Counted from the stretch's first letter, positions 1-9,490 are shown. The stretch: DNA of 64,000 nucleotides from Fulvivirga sediminis (GCF_016757215.1 NZ_JAESIY010000003.1:1-64000), one strand, 5' to 3'. Notes: a model not told the origin generated them from the sequence alone. Numbers and translations: made by a program.

Positions 1-1
1 T

Positions 2-679
2 TTTCCATCTCCTGATAGTGACTATGATGTACGATGCATATATGTGAAAAGTATGGATTGGCACTTGTCGATCAATAATAAGAAAGATTCATTTGAGAGG
101 TTTATTAATAAAGAGCTAGATATTACCGGATGGGAAATAAGGAAGGTATTGAAATTACTTTGGAAGTCTAACGTTTCCGTGCTGGAACGGTTGCAATCAC
201 CTATAGTATATAAGTTGCAGAACGATGATTTTCTCAATGATCTATGGAAGCTAGCTCAAAATTGTTTCTCGCCAGTATCTACTATATATCATTACCATAA
301 TATGGCTTCTCGATATATAAAGGCCTGTTCTCAGGCTGACCAACAGGTGAAGTTGAAAAGTTATTTCTATGCTATTAGAGCCACTATTTGTGCTAACTGG
401 GTGCGAGAGATGAATGCGATACCTCCTATAGAGATGAACAAAATGTTTACTATTGTTTCACCGGATTTGCAACAAAAAATAGAAGAGCTTATAGATATAA
501 AATCAGAAAAAAGTGAAGGTTATTTTCATGATAAAGATGCCTTAATAGATGAATTTCTACTTCTTTCTAGCCGTGAAAATGAAGAAGTAGCTTCTAAATT
601 ACCCGGAGCAGTTAATAGGGATATGGAAGAGTTAGATGATTTTTATAGAAAAATAGTCAGAAGTAATGACCATAACTGA
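2..679 (+). CDS. RlaP-type nucleotidyltransferase (5' end outside window)
   Basis: The reading frame is open from the first bases of the window, so the true start lies upstream; the GTG at 44 is internal. The visible beginning reads FPSPDSDYDVRCIYV, the second half of the GSxxxGx(n)DSDxD metal/nucleotide motif of the polymerase-beta nucleotidyltransferase fold as found in COG3541/RlaP (B. subtilis YcgL-like) proteins. The remaining ~210 residues are mostly helical, as is usual for that family. RlaP proteins are predicted to act in RNA repair, but the substrate is not established. The gene overlaps the next one, a second member of the same superfamily, by 14 bp, so the two are probably translated together. 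Family assignment is fairly sure; function is inference. Confidence 0.8.
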   Translation, partial: FPSPDSDYDVRCIYVKSMDWHLSINNKKDSFERFINKELDITGWEIRKVLKLLWKSNVSVLERLQSPIVYKLQNDDFLNDLWKLAQNCFSPVSTIYHYHNMASRYIKACSQADQQVKLKSYFYAIRATICANWVREMNAIPPIEMNKMFTIVSPDLQQKIEELIDIKSEKSEGYFHDKDALIDEFLLLSSRENEEVASKLPGAVNRDMEELDDFYRKIVRSNDHN

Positions 680-1718
680 GTTAAAGGATAAAGGATTGAT
701 AATATACGAATGCCTTAGTGGTAGCCATGCTTATGGTTTGGCTACTGAGCATTCTGATGAAGATATCAAAGGAGTTTTTGTTTTACCTGAAGAGGAGTAC
801 TTCGGTCTTGATTATGTTGATCAGGTCAGTGATGAGTCTAATGATATCGTATATTATGAGCTAAGACGATTTGTGGAGCTGCTTACTAAAAGCAACCCAG
901 GTGCCTTAGAAATGCTCTATAGCCCTGATGATACCATTTTGCACATTCATTCGGCTTTTGAGCCGTTACGGAAACTCCAGCTATTGTCTAAAAAGTGTCA
1001 GGATACCTTTGGTGGATATGCCGCCACTCAGGTTCGTAAAGCTAAAGGGCTCAAGAAGAAAATTGTTAATCCGGTGGAAAAGGAGCGCAAAGGGGTGCTT
1101 GATTTTTGCTTTGTGGCTGCTGGGCAGGGAGCCATACCGGTAGGTGATTATTTAAAAGCCCATAATATGGAAGCTAGTAATTGCGGGCTGGCGAAAATAT
1201 CGCATATGCATGATGTTTATGGGTTATATTATGGTAACAATACTTTTAAAGGCATCGTGCAAAGTAATGATTCAAATGATGTAACACTGAGTAGTGTGCC
1301 TAAAGGAATGCAACCTCTGGCTTATATGTCATTTAATAAATCGGGCTATTCTGCTTATTGTAAAGAGTATAAAGACTACTGGCATTGGGTTGAAAAAAGA
1401 AATGATCAACGCTATCAGAATACGCTGGATCATGGCAAAAACTATGATGCTAAGAATATGTTGCATACTTTCAGGCTTTTGCAAATGTGTAAGGAGATAG
1501 GTGAAACGAGTCAATTGAAAGTACGGCGGGATGATAGGGACTTTCTTTTAAGGGTAAAGCAAGGCGAATTTGAATATCACGATCTGCTGACTCAGGCTAA
1601 AGGAATTATAGAAGCTTTACCTGCATGCTATAGTATGTCGGAGTTGCCCAGCGAGCCTGACCGAAAGATGCTCAATCATATTTTGGTAAAAACTAGAAAG
1701 CTATTTTATAAGAAATAG
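666..1718 (+). CDS. Second RlaP/COG3541-like nucleotidyltransferase
   Basis: 350 residues. Near the N-terminus (residues ~18-36) it has GSHAYGLATEHSDEDIKG, which carries the GS loop and the paired acidic residues (D-E-D) of the polymerase-beta nucleotidyltransferase fold. The following FVLPEEEYFGL and YYELRRFVELL segments match the same COG3541 family as the upstream gene. The C-terminal third is helical and basic. The ATG at 666 lies inside the end of the upstream gene, which suggests translational coupling. The two proteins differ in sequence and length, so they probably have distinct roles rather than being a recent duplication. The predicted activity is nucleotide transfer to RNA or another small substrate. 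The real substrate cannot be read from the sequence. Confidence 0.78.
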   Translation: MTITELKDKGLIIYECLSGSHAYGLATEHSDEDIKGVFVLPEEEYFGLDYVDQVSDESNDIVYYELRRFVELLTKSNPGALEMLYSPDDTILHIHSAFEPLRKLQLLSKKCQDTFGGYAATQVRKAKGLKKKIVNPVEKERKGVLDFCFVAAGQGAIPVGDYLKAHNMEASNCGLAKISHMHDVYGLYYGNNTFKGIVQSNDSNDVTLSSVPKGMQPLAYMSFNKSGYSAYCKEYKDYWHWVEKRNDQRYQNTLDHGKNYDAKNMLHTFRLLQMCKEIGETSQLKVRRDDRDFLLRVKQGEFEYHDLLTQAKGIIEALPACYSMSELPSEPDRKMLNHILVKTRKLFYKK

Positions 1719-1789
1719 TGTCACTATATATAACTATACTTGCGCTATTTATTTAAGAGTTGGAAAATTGAAAGTTTGTTAATTGGATT

Positions 1790-2287
1790 ATGAAGTACAC
1801 CCCGCTGCTGTTAGTGTCTATGATCATGATGTCATGTCTCAAAGAAGAAACTTATGGAACTGAATATTTTTATAGAGATTTTTTCACCAACAATGATGTG
1901 AAATCTTGGCGTATAAATCCTGGAGACATTGCCTTGGAATCTGCTCATGATACAACTTGCAGCTTGTTTAGTGCTCGCAGCCTTGATAACACGTTCAAGC
2001 TCCATGCTGATTATACTCTTGAGTTTAATAATGGAGATATTACCTCCTACCCAGGTTGTGACAGCTGCTGTGTAGATCTACCAAGTGGTACTGGCCGTTG
2101 GTATTTACAAGATAGAGGTGAAGATAAGTTACTTGTTTTTATTGTCAATAGTACTTCTGGTATAGCTGATACTTTGATTAATGCTAATTTGTATGGCGCT
2201 GGTGATAAATGGATAACCTTAGAAAATGCAGATGATAATTCTAGATATTACAATTACCTGTTTTCTTTAGAAGCTGTACCAGATTAG
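1790..2287 (+). CDS. Hypothetical lipoprotein
   Basis: 165 residues that I do not recognise. The N-terminus is a short lipoprotein signal peptide ending at Cys16 (hydrophobic LLLVSMIMM then S-C), so the mature protein is probably anchored in the outer membrane. The body is acidic and appears beta-rich. A cysteine cluster (CDSCC) sits near residue 90, inside a segment that looks like the GxWxL strand pattern of small lipocalin-like Bacteroidota lipoproteins; that resemblance is weak. It stands alone between the nucleotidyltransferase pair and the M1 peptidase, on the same strand, 71 bp after the former. Confidence 0.7.
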   Translation: MKYTPLLLVSMIMMSCLKEETYGTEYFYRDFFTNNDVKSWRINPGDIALESAHDTTCSLFSARSLDNTFKLHADYTLEFNNGDITSYPGCDSCCVDLPSGTGRWYLQDRGEDKLLVFIVNSTSGIADTLINANLYGAGDKWITLENADDNSRYYNYLFSLEAVPD

Positions 2288-2352
2288 ATTACTTCTTTCT
2301 GTAAAACCCTTCCATATATGTAGATTTAGATTTTATTTTTTATGTTTATGAT

Positions 2353-4941
2353 ATGCATCATAAACGTTTCCTCAATTTTTTTTTGTTAGTGGGTATCTTG
2401 GCGGTTGGCAGCTGTGCAAAACGGGAGGACCCACGTATGGCTAAGGGTATTGCCTTGAAATTGGCTCAAGATAGAAAAGCTCATATCAGCAATATTATAT
2501 ATGACCTATCTCTGGATATCCCAGATAATGCTTCAGATTCAATATTGGGAGAGGAAAAGGTGTTTTTTGACCTCTCAGAGAAATCACAAGTGGTGCTGGA
2601 TTTTAACGCCAGACCAGAAAATATTAAAAAGGTCATTATTAATGATAAGGAAGTAGATCCTTTATTTAACAATGAACATATCATATTGCAAGGTGATTAC
2701 TTGAAGCAAGGGGCTAATGAGATACAGATCACCTTTATAGCCGGAGACCAATCTTTAAACCGGCATGATGAATACCTTTATACACTTTTTGTTCCTGATA
2801 GAGCATCTACCTGTTTTCCTGTATTTGACCAGCCAGATTTAAAGGCTAAGTTTAATTTATCGCTTACAGTGCCTATCGAATGGAAGGCGGTGGCGAATGG
2901 CTCTGTAGCCAAAAAGTTAAGCAAGGGCTCTAAAACTACTTATGATTTTACTACGTCGCCTTTAATAAGTACTTATCTTTTTTCTTTTGCAGCTGGTAAA
3001 ATGGAGAAAATCACCAGGCAGGTTAATGGCCGGGAAATGAACATGTACCACCGTGAAACGGACACTGTAAAAGTTAATAGAAATGTGGATGCTATTTTTG
3101 AATGGCATAGCAAGGCTTTGTTATGGATGGAAGAATATTCGGGGCAGTCTTATCCCTTCGAAAAATTTGATTTTGTGCTCATTCCCTCTTTTCAATATGG
3201 AGGCATGGAGCATCCAGGAGCTATTTTGTACAAATCTTCATCGTTGTTATTAGATGAATCACCTACTCTTAGACAGCAAATGGGGCAGGGACAGTTGATC
3301 GCTCACGAAACGGCCCATATGTGGTTTGGAGATATGGTTACTATGAAGTGGTTTGATGATGTTTGGTTAAAAGAGGTCTTTGCTAATTTTATGGCATCCA
3401 AGATTGTGAATCCTGGTTTTCCGGAAATAAATCATGATTTACAGTTTTTAATGTCTCATTATCCTGCCGCTTATGCTGTAGACCGATCGCAAGGTACTCA
3501 TCCTATACAGCAGCCATTGGAAAATCTCAAAAATGCAGGAACGCTATATGGCTCAATTATTTACCATAAGGCTCCTGTGGTTATGCATATGCTAGAAGAG
3601 GCAATGGGTGAAGAAGCTTTTAAAAATGGATTAAGGCAGTATTTAAAAAAATTCGCCTTTGATAATGCTAGCTGGGATGATCTCATCGCTATTATGGCTA
3701 AAGATGCGGATTTTGATATTCACGAGTGGAACAAAAGCTGGGTAAAAGAAGCAGGTATGCCTTCGGTCTATTTTTACATGAAGAGTAAAGATAAAAAGAC
3801 AATAAGCAAGTTTGATGTCTATACGAGAGTGGAGGCCAAGAATAACTCAGAGGGTTGGAAGCAAGACCTCAGCCTGTTGTTAGGGAATCAGGATTCTTTG
3901 TATTTTATGCCTGCCCCTTTACTAACAGACTCCGATGCATTGGATATGAAAGGTAAGCAAGAACCTAATTATGTTTTCACCAACGGGGGAGGTCTTGGGT
4001 ACGGGTATTTTCAATTAGGAAATAAAACCAAAAAATGGCTTTTGGCTGATATAGACTCTCTAAAAGAGCCTGTTTTGCGGGCTGCTGTGTGGATAGACCT
4101 TTATGAAAGTATGCTCAGGGCTCAGATTGCACCAGAAGAGCTCATGGATAGGTGTGTAAAAAGTATAGTAAAGGAGAAGGAGGGATTAATAGTATCTTAT
4201 ATCACTGATATAATTAGAGATATCTTTTGGAAGTTTTACACTGAAGAGCAACGACAAAAAGTGGCAGGTCAGCTAGAAGGAATAGCTTTAAATATGGCTA
4301 TCAACACTGATTCTCAGAATTTGAAATCTACTTTTTTTCATCTGCTTACCTCTATTACTACTACCCCGCATGGTGAAGCTATTTTAAAGAGTTTTTGGTC
4401 TCATGATACTGATGTAGAAGGGCTTACCCTTTCAGAGAATGATTATACAAACTTGGCTTATGGCTTAGCAGTGCGTGAGGTAGAAGATTATGAAGAGATT
4501 TTAGATCAGCAGTTGGAGAGAATCTCTAATCCAGATAGAAAAGCCAAGTTTAAATTTGTGATGCCTGCTCTTTCGGCTGACTCTGCGGTTAGAAATGATT
4601 TCTTTAGAAAGCTAAAAGAACCTGAAAATAGAGAAAACGAAGACTGGGTACTTACTGCGCTTTCATATCTACACCATCCGCTTCGGGCAGAAACTTCCGT
4701 ACAGTATATTACGCCCAGCCTGGAAATGCTGGAAGAAGTGCAACTTACAGGTGATATATTTTTCCCACAAAGGTGGCTAAGCACTACTTTAGGTGGCCAT
4801 AGTTCTTATACTGCTCAAGATGCGGTGAGCATGTTCTTATATGCTCATCATAATTATCCTACGCACCTCAAAAATAAGGTGTTGCAGTCTTCTGATATGC
4901 TGTTTAGAGCTGTTGATGTAAAGAAAAAGTATGCTAATTAA
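2353..4941 (+). CDS. M1 family metallo-aminopeptidase, lipoprotein
   Basis: 862 residues. A lipoprotein signal peptide ends in VGSC (about residue 21), so the enzyme is likely periplasmic or surface-anchored. The gluzincin zinc site is complete: HETAH at 318-322 and the third ligand Glu341, with exactly the HExxH-X18-E spacing of M1 peptidases. The substrate-binding exopeptidase motif is GGMEH at 283-287 rather than the usual GAMEN/GGMEN. A tyrosine in YGSIIYHKAP downstream fits the catalytic Tyr. The expected order is an N-terminal beta-saddle, the thermolysin-like domain and a long helical C-terminal domain, and the length fits. It should remove N-terminal residues from peptides. It is monocistronic, with 65 bp upstream and 128 bp downstream free of genes. 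Confidence 0.92.
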   Translation: MHHKRFLNFFLLVGILAVGSCAKREDPRMAKGIALKLAQDRKAHISNIIYDLSLDIPDNASDSILGEEKVFFDLSEKSQVVLDFNARPENIKKVIINDKEVDPLFNNEHIILQGDYLKQGANEIQITFIAGDQSLNRHDEYLYTLFVPDRASTCFPVFDQPDLKAKFNLSLTVPIEWKAVANGSVAKKLSKGSKTTYDFTTSPLISTYLFSFAAGKMEKITRQVNGREMNMYHRETDTVKVNRNVDAIFEWHSKALLWMEEYSGQSYPFEKFDFVLIPSFQYGGMEHPGAILYKSSSLLLDESPTLRQQMGQGQLIAHETAHMWFGDMVTMKWFDDVWLKEVFANFMASKIVNPGFPEINHDLQFLMSHYPAAYAVDRSQGTHPIQQPLENLKNAGTLYGSIIYHKAPVVMHMLEEAMGEEAFKNGLRQYLKKFAFDNASWDDLIAIMAKDADFDIHEWNKSWVKEAGMPSVYFYMKSKDKKTISKFDVYTRVEAKNNSEGWKQDLSLLLGNQDSLYFMPAPLLTDSDALDMKGKQEPNYVFTNGGGLGYGYFQLGNKTKKWLLADIDSLKEPVLRAAVWIDLYESMLRAQIAPEELMDRCVKSIVKEKEGLIVSYITDIIRDIFWKFYTEEQRQKVAGQLEGIALNMAINTDSQNLKSTFFHLLTSITTTPHGEAILKSFWSHDTDVEGLTLSENDYTNLAYGLAVREVEDYEEILDQQLERISNPDRKAKFKFVMPALSADSAVRNDFFRKLKEPENRENEDWVLTALSYLHHPLRAETSVQYITPSLEMLEEVQLTGDIFFPQRWLSTTLGGHSSYTAQDAVSMFLYAHHNYPTHLKNKVLQSSDMLFRAVDVKKKYAN

Positions 4942-5069
4942 CGGCGTTTATGAATTAAAAGGCTTTACTGGTGAAATGGGCTTATACAATAAAATTATTC
5001 TTTTGAGTTGCATTCATCTTAATCGTTTTATTAATTGTCAGGCGTTTCAAATTGTTATGGGTAGAATAA

Positions 5070-8000
5070 ATGAGTGAAGACCTTCTAAAGGCAATTATTC
5101 AGCTCTTTGCTATTGTGGCAAAAGAGAGGGTAACAGAAGCTGAAAGAGATAATATTCAAGAGTTTATTTCCTTGCATGTCAGTCAGGAGTTGGTGGGCGT
5201 ATACCTAAAGCTTTTTGATCAGCTTTGTTGCGAGCATGTGGGTAGCACCAAGGTACAACAGCTAGATCATGTAGATACAGAAACAGTAGAGTTTGTTGAA
5301 GATTGGTCTCGCATCATGGCCATTACTAAAGAGGTAAACAAAGCACTTACATCACAGCAAAAAATGGTGCTGGCAGTGAAAATCATAGAGTTGGTTTTTG
5401 CTGATGGTGAAATTTCTGAACGACAGGGTAATCTTATATTTTATATAGGAGAGGCACTTAAAATATCTCGTAAAGATATGGTCACGGTGCGTAATTTTGT
5501 TGCCGCCTATGACTTGGAAGAGCTATCTTCTAAAGATATATTGATTATAGATGAAGGGTCAGGCGAATATGACCTTAAAGGGCCTCGACTTGTTTCTAAA
5601 AACCTTACAGGGGTCATCGCTATTTTACGGCTTAGAGATATAGAAACCTATTTTATTAAATATTTAGGTATATCCTCGCTTACGCTAAACGGTATTGCCT
5701 TAAAAAGTAGAAAGATTGATATTTTTCCTACAGGCAGCACCATAAGAGGAAATAAGATAGAAACAATCTATTACAGTGATATTGTAGGAACTTACCTGCG
5801 TAGGCAAGAGCAGAGTGAGATCACTTTTAGCGCTAAGCATTTATTTTATCATTTCAAAAGTGGCCGTGCCGGTCTGCAAAATGTAAATATACTAGAAGAG
5901 GGAGGTAAGCTGGTGGGCATAATGGGGGCTAGTGGCTCAGGTAAGTCTACCTTGCTAAACGTAATTAATGGCTCTGAAAAACCTTCTAGCGGCACGGTGC
6001 AGATCAATGGAATTGATATCCATGATCAACCATCAGCTATGGAAGGCGTGATTGGCTACATCCCTCAAGATGATCTTTTGATAGAAGAGCTCACTGTATT
6101 TCAAAACCTTTACTATGCTGCCAGGCTTTGCTTTGAGCAATATTCTAAAGGTGAAACAGAGGCCTTAGTAAATAAAGTGTTGGCTAACCTTGGCCTCATA
6201 GAAATTCAGAACCTGAAAGTGGGCTCACCACTAGAGAAAACCATTAGTGGAGGACAGCGCAAGAGAGTAAACATAGGGTTGGAATTACTTAGGGAGCCTA
6301 GCGTACTGTTTGTGGATGAACCCACCTCTGGCTTATCAAGTCAAGATTCTGAAAATATAATGGATTTGCTTAAAGAGCTTTCTTTGAGGGGTAAGATGGT
6401 TTTTGTGGTCATCCATCAGCCATCATCAGATATCTTTAAAATGTTTGATAGCCTTTTGATTTTAGACGTAGGTGGGCTACAAATTTATTATGGTAATCCG
6501 GTGGCGGCCGTGACCTATTTTAAAGAAATAATAAACGCAGCCAATAAAGACCAGAGCTCATGCCCTGAGTGTGGTAATATTAATGCTGAGCAGATTTTTA
6601 GCATTATAGAGACCAAAATAGTAAACGAATATGGTAGACATACAGATAAACGAAAGGTATCTCCAGGTCAGTGGTATCAATATTTCAGAGAGCGCATAAG
6701 CATACCTAGGGTAAAACAGGTTTCCCATCCTATCAAAGTATCACAGCATATTCCTAATTGGTGGAGGCAGTTTAAAGTATACATTGTTAGAGATGTCCTC
6801 TCCAAGTCAGAAGATATGCAGTACCTGGCCATCAATATATTGCAGGCACCATTATTGGCACTTTTTCTTTCTTATTTGGTGAGGTACTATGCTACTATAG
6901 GTAAAGAAGATGCCAGCTACTCTTTTTTTAACAATGATAATATTCCAATTTACTTTTTTATGAGCATTATAGTGGCCTTGTTTATGGGGCTTACCGTTAG
7001 TGCTGAAGAAATATTCAGAGATAGGAAAATAAGGAAAAGGGAGCAATTTCTTAACCTCAGCAGGAGTAGTTATCTGGTGTCAAAGGTCGTGATTTTATTT
7101 GGAATCAGTGCACTGCAAACCGCCTCTTTTGTTTTTATAGGCAATCATATATTGGAGATTCATGATATCAGTTTTAATCTGTGGTTGATCCTTTTTAGTT
7201 GTTCCTGCTTTGCTAATATGCTGGGGCTAAATATTTCGGCTTCTTTTAACTCCGCAGTTACTATTTATATTCTCATACCCATTATACTCATTCCGCAGCT
7301 GGTGCTGAGCGGTGTAGTCATTAGTTTTGATAAATTCAATCCTCAAGTAACTACTATGGAAGGCGTGCCTGTAGTGGGTGATTTTATGGCCTCAAGGTGG
7401 GCCTTTGAGGCTTCAATGGTGGCTCAGTTCAAAGAAAATACTTTTGAGAAACAATTTTATGAGTTAGATAAAGATAAGGCCAATGCCGAATACAAAAAGC
7501 TTTATTATATACCTAAGTTGAAGACAGAGCTTACCCATGTGCTTCATAACATGAGGCGGAAATTGAGTAGGCATAATGGAGATATCGAAGATGCGTTAAA
7601 CCTACTAAGGAATGAAATCTCTAATGAGCTTAATGAATTAGGCGTAGATAGTGCCACTTTAGTCAGTGAGCTAACCATTCAGGAGTTTGATTCGGCTACA
7701 TTTAAGAGGACTGATCATTTTTTAGATGTGGTAAGACAGCTTTATGTAAACCGATATAAAAAGGCAATAGCAGCCAAAGATGAGAAGGTGAAGCAGCTGG
7801 TCAGCGGCTTAGGGAGCCAACAGGCTTTTGATTCTTTGAAAATGATGTATGAAAATGAGGCCATTACTTTAGCTTTAAACAATACAAATACAGCCTATCG
7901 AGTTATAGAATATGATGGAAGGCTGGTTCAAAAGGTTTATCCTATTTACTATGATTCCTTCCAGCCTAATAACCTTCTCGATTACAGAACTCCATTTTTT

Positions 8001-8171
8001 GCTCCTCGAAAACCGTTTTTAGGTACATTAGTAGATACAGTTACTTTTAATATCATGATGATGTGGTTCATGAGTATTTTGCTTTTCATAGCTTTGTATT
8101 ACAAACTTCTGCTCCGTTTAATCAAATTTCTATCCGGAGGGAGAAAAAAGAGGGGAGTAAATAGACTATAG
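5070..8171 (+). CDS. ABCG-type ABC transporter fusion (TerB-like / FHA-like / ATPase / ABC2 membrane)
   Basis: 1033 residues in one chain. Residues ~1-140 resemble a TerB-like acidic helical domain (FADGEISERQ). Residues ~165-250 look like a small FHA-like beta domain; both assignments are inference. The ATPase follows, with Walker A GASGSGKST (286-294), signature SGGQRKR from Ser393 and Walker B VLFVDEPTSG near 415, typical of the ABCG/White family. About five hydrophobic segments follow between ~590 and 755. Then comes an unusually long, soluble, helical insert (~760-985) and one last membrane helix (~990-1012). A CPECG pair lies between ATPase and membrane parts. The exported substrate is unknown. 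The next gene starts 2 bp after the stop, so the two are probably co-transcribed. Confidence 0.85.
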   Translation: MSEDLLKAIIQLFAIVAKERVTEAERDNIQEFISLHVSQELVGVYLKLFDQLCCEHVGSTKVQQLDHVDTETVEFVEDWSRIMAITKEVNKALTSQQKMVLAVKIIELVFADGEISERQGNLIFYIGEALKISRKDMVTVRNFVAAYDLEELSSKDILIIDEGSGEYDLKGPRLVSKNLTGVIAILRLRDIETYFIKYLGISSLTLNGIALKSRKIDIFPTGSTIRGNKIETIYYSDIVGTYLRRQEQSEITFSAKHLFYHFKSGRAGLQNVNILEEGGKLVGIMGASGSGKSTLLNVINGSEKPSSGTVQINGIDIHDQPSAMEGVIGYIPQDDLLIEELTVFQNLYYAARLCFEQYSKGETEALVNKVLANLGLIEIQNLKVGSPLEKTISGGQRKRVNIGLELLREPSVLFVDEPTSGLSSQDSENIMDLLKELSLRGKMVFVVIHQPSSDIFKMFDSLLILDVGGLQIYYGNPVAAVTYFKEIINAANKDQSSCPECGNINAEQIFSIIETKIVNEYGRHTDKRKVSPGQWYQYFRERISIPRVKQVSHPIKVSQHIPNWWRQFKVYIVRDVLSKSEDMQYLAINILQAPLLALFLSYLVRYYATIGKEDASYSFFNNDNIPIYFFMSIIVALFMGLTVSAEEIFRDRKIRKREQFLNLSRSSYLVSKVVILFGISALQTASFVFIGNHILEIHDISFNLWLILFSCSCFANMLGLNISASFNSAVTIYILIPIILIPQLVLSGVVISFDKFNPQVTTMEGVPVVGDFMASRWAFEASMVAQFKENTFEKQFYELDKDKANAEYKKLYYIPKLKTELTHVLHNMRRKLSRHNGDIEDALNLLRNEISNELNELGVDSATLVSELTIQEFDSATFKRTDHFLDVVRQLYVNRYKKAIAAKDEKVKQLVSGLGSQQAFDSLKMMYENEAITLALNNTNTAYRVIEYDGRLVQKVYPIYYDSFQPNNLLDYRTPFFAPRKPFLGTLVDTVTFNIMMMWFMSILLFIALYYKLLLRLIKFLSGGRKKRGVNRL

Positions 8172-8173
8172 TA

Positions 8174-9076
8174 ATGTTAAAAATAGCTTGGAAGCCTAAT
8201 TATGTACATCCATTGCCTGAAAAGCACAGGTTCCCAATGATTAAATATGAGCTGCTGCCTGAACAATTATTATATGAAGGTACCGTAGAGAAAGATAATT
8301 TTTTCGCTCCGGAGCAGGCTTCTGACACGCACATTCTAGCCGCCCATAATGCTGAATACTGGAGGCGTTTAAAAGGCCTTGAATTGACTAAAAGCGAGAT
8401 CCGAAAAACTGGATTTCCTCTTAGCGGCGGATTAGTGGAGAGGGAAATTACTATAGCTCAAGGTACCATAGATTGTGCTAAGTATGCTCTGGAATATGGA
8501 ATAGCTATGAATATAGCAGGAGGTACTCATCATGCTTTTACTGATAGAGGTGAAGGCTTCTGTCTGCTTAATGATCAAGGTATAGCTGCTCATTATCTAT
8601 TACATCATCAGCTGGCTAAAAAGATATTGATAATCGATCTGGACGTGCATCAAGGTAATGGTACCGCTGAAATATTTGGTGCTGAAGATCGTGTTTTTAC
8701 CTTTAGTATGCATGGTGCTAAAAATTACCCTATGCATAAGGAGGAAAGTGATCTCGATATTGGTTTGCCTGATAATACCACTGATGCGTTTTACCTGAAG
8801 ACGCTTGACGTTAACCTGAAAAGGCTTATTCAAAAGGTAGAGCCCGATTTTTTGTTTTATCAATCAGGGGTGGATATATTAAGTACAGATAAGCTGGGCC
8901 GTTTGAAGGTGACTATCGAGGGCTGTAAAAAGAGAGATAGAATGGTGCTGCTAGCTGCTAAGGAGAATAAAATACCGATGGTGGTTTCAATGGGAGGCGG
9001 GTACTCCGAAGAGATTAAATATATAATCGAAGCCCACGCCAATACCTATAGACTTGCTCAAGAAATATACTTTTAA
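8174..9076 (+). CDS. Histone deacetylase family protein (acetyl-amide hydrolase)
   Basis: 300 residues, a full-length class-II-type bacterial HDAC/acetylpolyamine-amidohydrolase fold. Catalytic features are all visible: the His119-His120 pair in GGTHH, zinc ligands Asp157 and His159 in DLDVHQGNG, Asp234 in SGVD, and the glycine-rich GGGY loop with Tyr277. The enzyme should hydrolyse acetylated lysine, polyamine or a related amide; the substrate is not evident. It follows the ABC transporter gene by 2 bp. At its 3' end it meets the opposite-strand PRC-barrel gene so closely that the two stop codons share the four bases TTAA. Confidence 0.9.
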   Translation: MLKIAWKPNYVHPLPEKHRFPMIKYELLPEQLLYEGTVEKDNFFAPEQASDTHILAAHNAEYWRRLKGLELTKSEIRKTGFPLSGGLVEREITIAQGTIDCAKYALEYGIAMNIAGGTHHAFTDRGEGFCLLNDQGIAAHYLLHHQLAKKILIIDLDVHQGNGTAEIFGAEDRVFTFSMHGAKNYPMHKEESDLDIGLPDNTTDAFYLKTLDVNLKRLIQKVEPDFLFYQSGVDILSTDKLGRLKVTIEGCKKRDRMVLLAAKENKIPMVVSMGGGYSEEIKYIIEAHANTYRLAQEIYF

Positions 9077-9429
9077 CCATAAGTAATATAGAGCTTGTTC
9101 TGGGTGTCATAATAATAATCCAGCTTAGAAAGCAATTTTGCCTGATCAGTTTCTAAATCGTTAAGCGTAAAAATTGGAGCTTCAGTAATCCATTGAGCAG
9201 AGAAATTAACCATAAGCTCATTGGTTTGGGCATCAATATAAAAGTTGTTAGCAGGAATTGCCCTTAGAATATTACTGGTGGAAGTCAGGTTTTGTAAACT
9301 TCTTTCTTTAAAAATAATGTACTTCTTGTTGGAGTTTAAGACATCAGCTATGGAGCCTATTTGCCCATAGATCGGATGATAGATTTTCTTGCTAATGAGT
9401 TGGCGTTGCAAAAGTTCATCGAGTTCCAT
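9073..9429 (-). CDS. PRC-barrel domain protein
   Basis: 118 residues. The segment from residue ~18 (YHPIYGQIGSIADVL) through RAIPANNFYID to TEAPIFTL follows the strand pattern of the PRC-barrel: a G-x-I-G-x-I-x-D-V-L opening, a mid R-x-I-P, and a closing AP-x-F. Bacterial PRC-barrel proteins of this size are small cytoplasmic proteins often linked to stress or photosynthesis/RNA metabolism; the role here is unknown. It is transcribed away from the DUF2383 gene across a 239-bp intergenic region, and a sigma54-like promoter lies 46-61 bp upstream of the start. The domain call is from pattern reading only. Confidence 0.65.
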   Translation of the reverse strand: MELDELLQRQLISKKIYHPIYGQIGSIADVLNSNKKYIIFKERSLQNLTSTSNILRAIPANNFYIDAQTNELMVNFSAQWITEAPIFTLNDLETDQAKLLSKLDYYYDTQNKLYITYG

Positions 9430-9474
9430 TATTCAATAATTATAGGTTTTGTTTCAAGTTATCTTCTCTCGCAG

Positions 9475-9490
9475 TGCAATTACTTATCCA
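9475..9490 (-). promoter_or_regulatory. Sigma54 (-24/-12) promoter-like element for the PRC-barrel gene
   Basis: On the minus strand this reads TGGATAAGTAATTGCA. The GG and GC dinucleotides have the 10-base separation of the sigma54 consensus TGGCAC-N5-TTGCA, and the -12 half is a perfect TTGCA. Transcription would start near 9464, about 35 bases before the start codon at 9429. Read by eye; no score was computed. Confidence 0.45.
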
